Source: an uncultured Brachyspira sp. (GTDB lineage Bacteria; Spirochaetota; Brachyspiria; Brachyspirales; Brachyspiraceae). Taken from it: 64,000 bases of DNA. The stretch is taken from the NCBI RefSeq assembly GCF_910588665.1, contig NZ_CAJUPR010000002.1, forward strand, positions 190,031-254,030. Direction: 5' to 3'. Positions within the stretch are counted from its first letter, which is position 1, and the number at the start of each line of letters is the position of its first letter. Position numbers and translations under genes: made by a program. A model generated the notes under the pieces. It did not search any database and was not told the origin of the DNA. It saw nothing but the letters and a program-made list of their open reading frames with translations. Positions 42,693 to 50,302 of the stretch are shown piece by piece.

Positions 42693-43649
42693 ATGCAAGA
42701 GTTTGAACTTATAAAAAAAATAAAGAAATTAACAGAATATAAAAGCACAGATAATTTAAATATAGGAGATGACTGCGCTGTAATAAAAAATATAAGCTAT
42801 GATAAAGATGTGCTTGTAACCTCCGACATATTGATTGAAAATATACATTTTTCTTTAAAATATTATTCTTTTTATGATGCGGGATATAAATCGGCTCAGG
42901 TTAATATAAGCGATATTATATGCAAAGGAGGCTTACCTAAGAATGCATTTGTATCTCTTTCAATACCGAAAAAAATAAATGATGAAGATATACTGAAATG
43001 GTATGAAGGTTTTTTGGATGCCTGCAAACCGTATAATATAGAAATATCGGGAGGAGATATTACAGGCTCAAATGACTGTTTCTTTATATCTGTAACTTTA
43101 ATAGGCATTATAGAAAAAAGCAAAGCCTTGCTTAGAAGAAATGCAGATATTAATGATAGTGTTTATTTGCTTGGTTTTGCGGGCGAAAGCGATTTGGGAC
43201 TTAAAAAATTGCTTGAAGGAAATTACAGCCCTAATGATGAAAGTATAAAGACTCATTTAAGACCTAAACTATTTTATGATAAATGGCTTAAAATTATAAA
43301 TAAATATAAAATAAACTCGTCTATAGATATAAGCGACGGACTTTTACAAGATGCTTCGCATATTGCAGAAGAATCAAATAAAACCATAGAAATATATGAA
43401 TATTCAAATTGGAGCTTAGTTAATAGATTTTTTGATAAAAATAATGAGAATTATAAAGATGTGTTGAAATCCATTCTTACAGGCGGCGAGGATTATGCTG
43501 TAATATTTACAAGCAAAGATGAAATATATGAAGAAAATAATTTAATAAAAATAGGTAAGGTAAAAGAATATTCTGATAGTTTTGTAAAGTTTATAGATTC
43601 TGATAATAAAGAAATTTATTTTAATTCATTAGGCTTTATACATTCATAG
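42693..43649 (+). CDS. thiL: Thiamine-monophosphate kinase
   Basis: ThiL phosphorylates thiamine monophosphate to thiamine diphosphate with ATP. The 318-residue length fits. N-terminal IGDDCAVI (Mg site) and VTSDILIENIHF are present, then VNISDIICKGGLPKNAFVSLSIPK, the ISGGDITGSNDCFFISVTLIG segment, IDISDGLLQDASHI, and TGGEDYAVIF with the conserved Asp residues of the PurM-like ATP-binding fold. No other thiamine genes are in the window. The transketolase encoded earlier would use its product as cofactor. Confidence 0.92.
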   Translation: MQEFELIKKIKKLTEYKSTDNLNIGDDCAVIKNISYDKDVLVTSDILIENIHFSLKYYSFYDAGYKSAQVNISDIICKGGLPKNAFVSLSIPKKINDEDILKWYEGFLDACKPYNIEISGGDITGSNDCFFISVTLIGIIEKSKALLRRNADINDSVYLLGFAGESDLGLKKLLEGNYSPNDESIKTHLRPKLFYDKWLKIINKYKINSSIDISDGLLQDASHIAEESNKTIEIYEYSNWSLVNRFFDKNNENYKDVLKSILTGGEDYAVIFTSKDEIYEENNLIKIGKVKEYSDSFVKFIDSDNKEIYFNSLGFIHS

Positions 43650-43737
43650 GCTTAAAGCATAAAAAAATGCGTATCTTAAGCTTAAAAATGCATATATCAA
43701 TTATTATAATTTAAAAAAAAATTTATTTTTAATATAA

Positions 43738-43765
43738 TTGACAAATTAATCAATTTCTGTATAAT
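43738..43765 (+). promoter_or_regulatory. Promoter of smpB
   Basis: TTGACA (43738-43743) and TATAAT (43760-43765) are both perfect consensus with a 16-bp spacer, ending 29 bp before the ATG of smpB. Confidence 0.75.
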
Positions 43766-43794
43766 ATAAGCATTTTAATATTTGGTAATATATT

Positions 43795-44274
43795 ATGTCT
43801 AAGAAAGATAAAAAAAAGGGAGCAGTTATTTCATCTGGAGAAATAGTAAGGAATAAGAAGGCTCTTTTTAATTATGAGATTGCGGAAAAATTTGAAGCTG
43901 GCATTGTGCTTTTAGGTACGGAAGTAAAGTCTTTGAGAGAAAGAAGCGTTAATATGTCCGACAGCTATGCTTCTTTTAAGAGAGGAGAGCTTTTTATAAT
44001 TAATATGCATATATCTCCTTACCATTTCGGAAATAGAAATAATCATGAACCTTTGAGAGAAAGAAAGCTTTTAATGAAAAAAAGAGAGCTTAAACGCTTA
44101 TACGGAAAAATTAAAGAACAGGGTTTTACTTTAATTCCTGTCAGTCTTTATTTTTCAAATGGAAAGATAAAAACCGAATTAGCTTTGGCTAAAGGCAAAA
44201 AACTTCATGATAAAAGAGAAACTCTTAAAAGAAAAACTATGGACAGAGAAATGGAAAGGTATATAAAAAGATAA
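43795..44274 (+). CDS. smpB: SsrA-binding protein SmpB
   Basis: SmpB binds tmRNA (SsrA) and delivers it to stalled ribosomes for trans-translation. The 159-residue protein is the normal size. Motifs are ALFNYEIAEKFEAGIVLLGTEVKSLRE, NMSDSYASFKRGELFIINMHISPY and the C-terminal KLHDKRETLKRKTMDREMERYIKR, whose basic tail is typical. No tmRNA gene was seen near it, although I could not rule out one elsewhere in the window. It converges with the small hypothetical gene at 44281. Confidence 0.95.
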   Translation: MSKKDKKKGAVISSGEIVRNKKALFNYEIAEKFEAGIVLLGTEVKSLRERSVNMSDSYASFKRGELFIINMHISPYHFGNRNNHEPLRERKLLMKKRELKRLYGKIKEQGFTLIPVSLYFSNGKIKTELALAKGKKLHDKRETLKRKTMDREMERYIKR

Positions 44275-44280
44275 TTAAAC

Positions 44281-44559
44281 TTATTCATAAGATAAGGCAT
44301 TTTTTATATAAAAATCTAATTTGGAAATATTTACTGATACTTCTTCTATATTTTCTTTTTTATTATCTTCGGTTTTATATTTTTTTATTGATTGTATAAA
44401 ATCCGTAAGTAAATTTTTTAAATTATTCATACATATTTTTTCAAATTGATCCGAAAAAAATTCTATTTTTTCTATTGTGCTGTAATCTATATTATTAATT
44501 CCGCTGAAAGTTATATCTGACATTAATATTTCTAAGTCTCTGAGCAAATCAAAAATCAT
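44281..44559 (-). CDS. Conserved-looking small helical protein
   Basis: A 92-residue acidic protein, predicted mainly helical (LLRDLEILMSDITFSGI, FEKICMNNLKNLLTDFIQSIKKYK). I do not recognise it. It starts 3 bp after the stop of the upstream membrane protein on the same strand, so the pair is translationally coupled. No signal or membrane segment. Its ATG is preceded by a weak AGGTAATA. It may be a cytosolic partner of the membrane protein. Confidence 0.45.
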   Translation of the reverse strand: MIFDLLRDLEILMSDITFSGINNIDYSTIEKIEFFSDQFEKICMNNLKNLLTDFIQSIKKYKTEDNKKENIEEVSVNISKLDFYIKNALSYE

Positions 44560-44562
44560 ATA

Positions 44563-45753
44563 TTACCTGTTATTGTCTTTTATTTTTAATAAGTTTAATT
44601 CATATATAAATGGTATTTCTTTTTTTACTTTTATTATATAAAAGATAGAAGATATAAATATTCCTGCTATTGAAAGCATTAAAGATAAATCGCTTACAAT
44701 AAAAACCGTCTGATATAATATTAATGTGCATATCGGTATGTATATTCCGCCTGTTAATGCCGTAATTATCATAAATAATAAAAATACAAATACAGGATTT
44801 CCCATTAAGGCATTATTAAATATGCATTCTATTCCTATATATTTTGTAAATGTTTCAAGGTATAAATATATCATAGAAATGCATGCCAGTATAAAAAATG
44901 CTATTGAATATATTTTTTCTCTCTTTACAAAAAATCCTGCTATGAAAAAACCTATTAATATTACCGAAAAAATATAGCTGTCTAAAAATAAAAATCCTGC
45001 TACAATAATCAATTCTATGAATATTATAAAAATCATAAGATAAAAGTTCTTTTTTATTGAGCTGAATCCAAAGAAGGTATATATTACAATTTTAGATTTA
45101 GCATATCTGTATTCATCATATATATGTCTGAAGTAGCTTATAAATATTAATGCTATTGATGTTAAAAATAGAAACGGAAATAAAGTTGATGTTATTAAAA
45201 TGGAGCCTTTTACATTAATATTGCCGGCTTTTCCTATTAATAATTTCTGCGGTATGCTGCTGTTTTTTTTATATGAATTTATATATGCATATTCTTCATA
45301 AGATATATTTGTATTTCCTGAAGAGCCTACATAAAGTATATGCATAAGTACAATGCCTTTTCCTTCATTTTTTAAATTTAATTTTGCTTTTGCTGTTCCT
45401 TTTTCATCTGTAGGAATAATATAAATATTTGTATATAATGCCTTATTTTCAGATATTAATTCATCATTATCCGTATCTTTTAATAAGATTTCTTTTTTCT
45501 GTTCATCTTCTATTATAAAATCAAACATATCGGGATTTAGAGATGTGAATCTTACCAATCTATTAACAAGCGGAAATCCTCTTCTTTCAAGCATTATATA
45601 TATTTCATTTGATGAGTTTGTATTATCTTCGTCTATTATAAAATTATTTTCTTTTTCATAGGTAAATTTATATTCGGGTTCTTTGCTTGATATATTGCTC
45701 TGCGCATGCAGTATATTAAGCATTGCAGTAAATATTATGAAATATTTGAGCAT
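44563..45753 (-). CDS. Exported membrane protein of unknown function
   Basis: The 396-residue protein begins with a signal peptide (MLKYFIIFTAMLNILHAQS), followed by ~170 residues predicted to be beta-rich and extracytoplasmic (FPLVNRLVRFTSLNPDMFDF, TDEKGTAKAKLNLKNEGKG), resembling Ig-like adhesion domains. The C-terminal half has about seven hydrophobic segments. I do not recognise the family. Such an arrangement suggests an envelope sensor or assembly protein. It sits with the 92-residue gene as a two-gene operon, and groES lies upstream on the same strand, separated by a terminator. Confidence 0.5.
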   Translation of the reverse strand: MLKYFIIFTAMLNILHAQSNISSKEPEYKFTYEKENNFIIDEDNTNSSNEIYIMLERRGFPLVNRLVRFTSLNPDMFDFIIEDEQKKEILLKDTDNDELISENKALYTNIYIIPTDEKGTAKAKLNLKNEGKGIVLMHILYVGSSGNTNISYEEYAYINSYKKNSSIPQKLLIGKAGNINVKGSILITSTLFPFLFLTSIALIFISYFRHIYDEYRYAKSKIVIYTFFGFSSIKKNFYLMIFIIFIELIIVAGFLFLDSYIFSVILIGFFIAGFFVKREKIYSIAFFILACISMIYLYLETFTKYIGIECIFNNALMGNPVFVFLLFMIITALTGGIYIPICTLILYQTVFIVSDLSLMLSIAGIFISSIFYIIKVKKEIPFIYELNLLKIKDNNR

Positions 45754-45776
45754 TTATAAAAAACTCCTAAGACGAT

Positions 45777-45819
45777 TAGTAAAAAAGAACACCATCTTTT
45801 TTAAGATAAGTGTTCTTTT
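45777..45819 (-). terminator. Terminator of groES (minus strand)
   Basis: Read on the minus strand, AAAAGAACAC (45819-45810) pairs with GTGTTCTTTT (45792-45783), and the inner CTT/AAG region extends the stem. It is followed by a run of Ts. It lies between groES and the unknown membrane protein. Confidence 0.75.
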
Positions 45820-45841
45820 ATTATAAGCCGCATATTTTTTA

Positions 45842-46108
45842 TTATTTTATAAGAGCGACTATTTCTTCATTTTTTACTATTAAATATTCAGTATCGCCTT
45901 CTTTAATTTGTATTCCTGCATATTTGTCGTATATAACTATATCGCCTTTTTTTACTTTTATATCCTCGCTGTCTCCTGTCTCAATAACTTCCGCTTTTTG
46001 AGTTTTTTCTTTAGCTGTATCTGGAAGAAGTATTCCGCTTGAAGTTTTTTCTTCTTGTTCCAAAACTTTTAAAAGCACTCTGTCTGCTAATGGTTTAATA
46101 GATGACAT
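45842..46108 (-). CDS. groES: Co-chaperonin GroES
   Basis: GroES caps the GroEL folding chamber. The 88-residue protein is slightly shorter than the usual 95. Motifs are MSSIKPLADRVLLKVLEQEEKTSSGILLPDTAKEK with the mobile loop, and VIYDKYAGIQIKEGDTEYLIVKNEEIVALI. AAGGAG lies upstream of the ATG. groEL is not adjacent: the gene is monocistronic, with a promoter and terminator of its own. Confidence 0.95.
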   Translation of the reverse strand: MSSIKPLADRVLLKVLEQEEKTSSGILLPDTAKEKTQKAEVIETGDSEDIKVKKGDIVIYDKYAGIQIKEGDTEYLIVKNEEIVALIK

Positions 46109-46166
46109 ATTAGTTTCTCCTTAAATTTATTTATTTATATAAAATTTTTTTAATAATTTTTTAAAT

Positions 46167-46195
46167 ATTCTATAATAAAAATTATTAAAAGTCAA
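46167..46195 (-). promoter_or_regulatory. Promoter of groES
   Basis: On the minus strand, TTGACT (46195-46190) and TAGAAT (46172-46167) are separated by 17 bp. No CIRCE operator (TTAGCACTC-N9-GAGTGCTAA) was seen in this gap, so HrcA control is not indicated. Confidence 0.55.
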
Positions 46196-46330
46196 TAACC
46201 GCATACAGTATGCTTTTGTATTATAAATTAAAAAAAATAATATTTAACAGTATTTCGGCTAAAATATAATTTACTATTTTTTAATTAAGCTGTATAATTA
46301 TATAAATTTTTTATTTAAGGATTTTTATTT

Positions 46331-47611
46331 ATGATAGATGTAAAATTAATAAGAGAAAATATAGAATTGGTAGAAGATAATTTAAGAAAGAGAAGAAGTA
46401 AAATGTCTCTTGATAAACTGAAATCATTGGAGTATGAAAGACTTAATTTATTAAAAGAAGTAGAGCAGAACAGGGCTAAAAAAAATGAATCATCAAAAAA
46501 AATCGGCGAATATATGAAAGCAGGCAATAGAGAAGAAGCTGAAAAAATAAAAGAAGATATGAAAATCTTTACTGAATCCTTAAATAAAAAAGAAGAAAAA
46601 TTATCTCATCTTGAAGAGGCTGTTAATAATGAAATACTTTATCTGCCTAATATTCTTTCTGAAGATGTGCCTGACGGAGATGATGAGCATGCCAATAAAG
46701 AAATAATAAGATGGGGAGAGCCCCGTAAATTTGATTTTGAAGTAAAAGATCATGTTGATGTAGCATTAGGACTTGATATACTTGATATTGAAAGAGCAGT
46801 AAGAATGTCTAAAACAAGATTTTCTCTTATGAAAGGAAAAGGCGCTGCTCTTGAAAGGGCTTTAATTAATTTTATGCTGAAAAAACATACTTATGAGCAT
46901 GGATACACGGAATATATACCGCCTATGCTTGTAAACGGAAGAACTATGACAGGAACAGGACAGCTTCCTAAATTTGAAGAAGATTTATTTAAAACAGCAG
47001 ATGATCCAGCTTTATATCTTATACCTACTGCTGAAGTTCCTCTTACAAATATTTACAGAGAGGAAATTATACCTGAAAATATGCTTCCTATATATGCGAC
47101 AGCATATACGCCTTGTTTCCGTTCTGAGGCTGGTTCTTACGGAAAGGATATGAGGGGTTTGATAAGGCAGCATCAATTTGATAAAGTTGAGCTTGTAAAA
47201 ATATGCACCGCCGATAAATCGAAAGAAGAACATGAAAAAATGCTTAAAGATGCAGAAAGCATTCTTAAGGCTTTGGAGCTTCCTTACAGGGTGGTTGTCC
47301 TCTCTTCAGGAGATATAGGAAATGCCGCTTATAAAACTTTTGATATAGAAGTGTGGCTTCCTTCTCAGAATACTTACAGGGAAATTTCAAGCGTGAGCAA
47401 CTGCTGGGATTATCAGGCAAGAAGAATGCAGATGAGAACAAGAAGAAACTCAAAAACAGAATTAGTGCATACTTTAAATGGTTCTGGTATTGCTGTCGGA
47501 AGAACTTGGATTGCCGTAATTGAGAATTATCAGCAGGCGGACGGAAGCGTTATTATACCGGAAGCTTTAAGAGAGTTTACAGGTTTTGACAAGATAGAAA
47601 AGGTATTATAA
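46331..47611 (+). CDS. serS: Seryl-tRNA synthetase
   Basis: SerS charges tRNA-Ser and tRNA-Sec with serine. The 426-residue protein has the N-terminal two-helix tRNA-binding arm (about 25-110, rich in Lys/Glu), and class II motifs: motif 2 FRSEAGSYGKDMRGLIRQHQFDKVELVKI and motif 3 LNGSGIAVGRTWIAVIENYQQADGSV with the catalytic Arg. Also YLIPTAEVPLTNIYREEI and SNCWDYQARRM. AAGGA precedes the ATG. A non-coding region follows. Confidence 0.96.
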   Translation: MIDVKLIRENIELVEDNLRKRRSKMSLDKLKSLEYERLNLLKEVEQNRAKKNESSKKIGEYMKAGNREEAEKIKEDMKIFTESLNKKEEKLSHLEEAVNNEILYLPNILSEDVPDGDDEHANKEIIRWGEPRKFDFEVKDHVDVALGLDILDIERAVRMSKTRFSLMKGKGAALERALINFMLKKHTYEHGYTEYIPPMLVNGRTMTGTGQLPKFEEDLFKTADDPALYLIPTAEVPLTNIYREEIIPENMLPIYATAYTPCFRSEAGSYGKDMRGLIRQHQFDKVELVKICTADKSKEEHEKMLKDAESILKALELPYRVVVLSSGDIGNAAYKTFDIEVWLPSQNTYREISSVSNCWDYQARRMQMRTRRNSKTELVHTLNGSGIAVGRTWIAVIENYQQADGSVIIPEALREFTGFDKIEKVL

Positions 47612-48040
47612 TATGCCTTCGGATAAGGAGTTTCTTAATTTTGTACTATATCTTTTTTTATTATTGCTGGGCTTCTGACTGATTTGTTATATTTTCAGAA
47701 CTTCTTATTACTGATAAACTTTCAAATATTAGCGCAGTTGTTTTTTGGTTCTTTTTTATCCGCATAAAAAAGAACAAATAAATCAAATAATTAAAGACAA
47801 TCCCAGAAAAGAAAAACATTAAATAAGGCAGGTACTCACATAGCAATAAAAAAGCATAGCAATAAATAAAGCGGGAACGAGGCGGCGGGATTATTTATAA
47901 ACCCTCCGTAATGAGCCGAGTTTGAGCATAGCAATAATAAAAATAATAAAAAACTTCTATATCTGTTTACATCTTTTTAAACTATCATATAATTGTATTT
48001 AATATATTATTAGTATATAATAAACAGTGTATATTTTATT
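47612..48040. other. Non-coding region with repeated GCATAGCAATAA-type words
   Basis: The 429-bp gap between serS and ruvB holds no convincing gene. A small minus-strand frame (47661-47846) is hydrophobic and probably spurious, as is the tiny frame right after serS. The word CATAGCAATAA occurs three times (near 47840, 47855 and 47922), and a GC-richer patch at 47865-47925 (with GAGGCGGCGGG) stands out from the A/T background. This could be a dispersed intergenic repeat of the genome, which a genome-wide search would confirm or exclude. Confidence 0.4.
47748..47775. repeat. Perfect 12-bp hairpin
   Basis: GTTCTTTTTTAT (47748-47759), loop of 4, and ATAAAAAAGAAC (47764-47775). It has no adjacent T tract on the plus strand and a T-rich flank on the minus strand, so it could be a terminator for minus-strand transcription or a structural hairpin. 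Confidence 0.5.
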
Positions 48041-49102
48041 ATGAAAGAAAAAATAAATAAAGAAAGCATAACAAATGCTGAAGAAAACTCTTACGATAGG
48101 GAAGATAAAAACTCTTCTGATATAAGACCTAAAGGTTTTGATGATTTTTTAGGACAAAAAAATATAAAATCAAAATTGAAAGTTTTTATAGAAAGCGCTA
48201 AAAAAAGAGATGTTTCTTTAGATCATATATTATTTTACGGTCCTCCCGGATTAGGAAAAACCACTCTTGCACAGATAATAGCAAATGAAATAGGAAGCAA
48301 TATCAAAGCAACTTCTGCACCTATAATAGAGCGTCCCGGTGATTTAGCTTCAATACTTACTTCTTTGGGCGATAAGGATATACTGTTTATAGATGAAATT
48401 CACAGACTGCGCACGGTTGTTGAAGAAGTTCTATATTCAGCTATGGAAGATTTCTTTGTAGATATAAAAGTGGGAGATGGGGCAAGCGCTAAAAGCTTCA
48501 GGGTAAAGCTTCCTCATTTTACTTTGATAGGAGCTACCACAAGAAGCGGTTTATTAAGTACGCCTCTTTATGACAGATTCGGCATAGTTGAAAGACTTGA
48601 ATTTTATAATGATGAAGATTTGGCGGGTATAGTAGAGAGAAGCTCATCTTTTCTTAATATATGCATAACAAAATCCGCAGCTCTTTCCATAGCTTCAAGA
48701 TCCAGAGGAACACCCAGAATAGTAAACAGACTTTTAAGAAGAGTTTTTGACTTTGCCGTAGTGCATGATGTTTTAGAAATAGATGAAAAGTTTGTATGCG
48801 ATTCCTTAGAAAAGCTCGGCATAGATAAAAACGGTTTTGAAGCTATTGACAAACTTTATTTAAATACTATTATTAAACATTATAACGGCGGACCTGTGGG
48901 GGCGGATACTTTATCTGTATCGCTTTCGGAACAGATAGAAACTATAGAGGATATAATAGAACCTTATCTTATACAATGCGGATTTATTAAAAGAACCCCT
49001 AAAGGAAGAGTTGCCACAAATAAAGCTTATTCTTATTTAAATATTTCTTCAAAGTATGACGATAATTATAAAAGCACAGAAAAAGGATTATTTGATTTTT
49101 AA
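48041..49102 (+). CDS. ruvB: Holliday junction branch-migration ATPase RuvB
   Basis: RuvB is the AAA+ motor that moves Holliday junctions with RuvA. The 353-residue product has FLGQKNIKSKLKVFIESAKKR, Walker A GPPGLGKTTLAQ, Walker B ILFIDEIHRL, the ATTRSG sensor and RLFGIVERL-like DRFGIVERLEFYND, plus the C-terminal winged helix with ETIEDIIEPYLIQCGFIKRTPKGRVA. The first ~28 residues are an extra charged N-terminal tail. ruvA and ruvC are not adjacent. No ribosome binding site is clear. The following peptidase gene's RBS overlaps its stop codon. Confidence 0.95.
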   Translation: MKEKINKESITNAEENSYDREDKNSSDIRPKGFDDFLGQKNIKSKLKVFIESAKKRDVSLDHILFYGPPGLGKTTLAQIIANEIGSNIKATSAPIIERPGDLASILTSLGDKDILFIDEIHRLRTVVEEVLYSAMEDFFVDIKVGDGASAKSFRVKLPHFTLIGATTRSGLLSTPLYDRFGIVERLEFYNDEDLAGIVERSSSFLNICITKSAALSIASRSRGTPRIVNRLLRRVFDFAVVHDVLEIDEKFVCDSLEKLGIDKNGFEAIDKLYLNTIIKHYNGGPVGADTLSVSLSEQIETIEDIIEPYLIQCGFIKRTPKGRVATNKAYSYLNISSKYDDNYKSTEKGLFDF

Positions 49103-49113
49103 GGAGTGCGGAT

Positions 49114-50277
49114 ATTTTAACAGCAGACAATATATCATCAAAAGAAAAAAAATCTAATGCCGAATTAGATAAATACTATTTAGAAGAAACTTCAAGAGAT
49201 GTGAAAAATATAGCTAATAAATTTGCAGGAAATTTTAAAAGCGCCGACAGTCCCGCTATAAATCATATTTCTCATTTCGACTTAGCATATAAAAAAAATA
49301 TAAGCTTTAAAACTTCAAGATACAAAGCGCCTAAAGCTAAATTTAAATTCAATAGAAGCAAAAGACTACTGAGTAAATTATATAATTCAACTTACGGAAT
49401 AAGACATTTATTTAAAATTGTAATAGAAGCGGTTAAAAGAAAAGGAAATCATGAAAGAAGCATACTTATATTTTATGATGATGACGAATACGGAATAAGG
49501 CTTCCAATAAATAATTTTATGATTTTATTTCTTGTACTTATATTTTCAGTTCTGATTTATACAGGCTATGATGCCTATAACAGGCAAAAACAGGCAAGGG
49601 AGTTTTATAATACTCTTTCAGCCAGAGAAGCCAAAACTTTTACATTAATAGAAGATTATAAAAAATCGCTTGAAAGATTCTCAAAATCGCTTACGGAATA
49701 TAATAGTATTATGAAATCCATATCCTATGCTATAGATTATAATAATTCAGGAGTATTTAATAATAATGCGCTTTATAACAGCGAATCTTCCAATATAAAT
49801 AAAATGCTTAATGAAGTTGATTCTTATCAGAAAAACATATTATCATTTATGAAAGTTTCTCCTAAAATACATAAAGAAATTCCTTTAGGCTGGCCTGTTG
49901 CAGGAGGAGGAAGAATATCAAGCGGATTCGGAGCCAGACTCTCCCCATTTAATCAGGAAAAAAGCTATCATTACGGAGTGGATATAGCAGGTCCTTACGG
50001 AACACCTATACTTGCAGTTGCAGACGGAGTTGTTGCTTTTTCAGGGTGGAGAAACGGCTACGGCTGGTTTGTGCTTATCACGCATGCAAACGGATATCAG
50101 ACAGCTTACGGACATAATTCAAAACTTCTTGTAGAGCACAATCAAAAGGTGAGAAAAGGAGAAAAAATAGCGCTTATAGGGAATACGGGACGAACTACAG
50201 GTATACATTGTCATTTTGAGGTAAGAATAGGAGGAGACCATAAAAATCCTATGACTTATTTAAGCGCCAGATTCTGA
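49114..50277 (+). CDS. M23-family (lysostaphin-type) metallopeptidase, probable AUU start
   Basis: This 387-residue envelope protein, as extended here, has a cytoplasmic ~130-residue N-terminus, one membrane helix (FMILFLVLIFSVLIYTGYDAY), a coiled region, and a C-terminal LytM/M23 domain. The zinc site is HYGVDIAGPYGTPILAVADG (H, D) and HCHFEVRIGG (H), so it can cut peptidoglycan cross-bridges. The frame is open upstream to a TGA at 49093, with no ATG, GTG or TTG before GTG 49201, yet the upstream part looks coding (SSKEKKSNAELDKYYLEETSRDV). AAGGAG at 49101-49106 lies 7 nt upstream of an ATT codon at 49114, and overlaps the ruvB stop. I therefore infer an AUU start; GTG 49201 is the conventional alternative. 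Confidence 0.85.
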   Translation: MLTADNISSKEKKSNAELDKYYLEETSRDVKNIANKFAGNFKSADSPAINHISHFDLAYKKNISFKTSRYKAPKAKFKFNRSKRLLSKLYNSTYGIRHLFKIVIEAVKRKGNHERSILIFYDDDEYGIRLPINNFMILFLVLIFSVLIYTGYDAYNRQKQAREFYNTLSAREAKTFTLIEDYKKSLERFSKSLTEYNSIMKSISYAIDYNNSGVFNNNALYNSESSNINKMLNEVDSYQKNILSFMKVSPKIHKEIPLGWPVAGGGRISSGFGARLSPFNQEKSYHYGVDIAGPYGTPILAVADGVVAFSGWRNGYGWFVLITHANGYQTAYGHNSKLLVEHNQKVRKGEKIALIGNTGRTTGIHCHFEVRIGGDHKNPMTYLSARF

Positions 50278-50302
50278 TTTATTATTATTTCAGCATTATA
50301 AT

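Noticed and set aside
43650..43794. tmRNA gene close to smpB
   Set aside because: I saw no tmRNA-like acceptor or tag sequence; smpB stands alone.
47614..47679. 21-residue frame right after serS
   Set aside because: Has a loosely placed AAAAGG, but no known family and too short to support; could be a tiny membrane peptide.
47661..47846. 61-residue minus-strand hydrophobic frame
   Set aside because: No RBS and low-complexity hydrophobic sequence within a region with repeated words; treated as non-coding.
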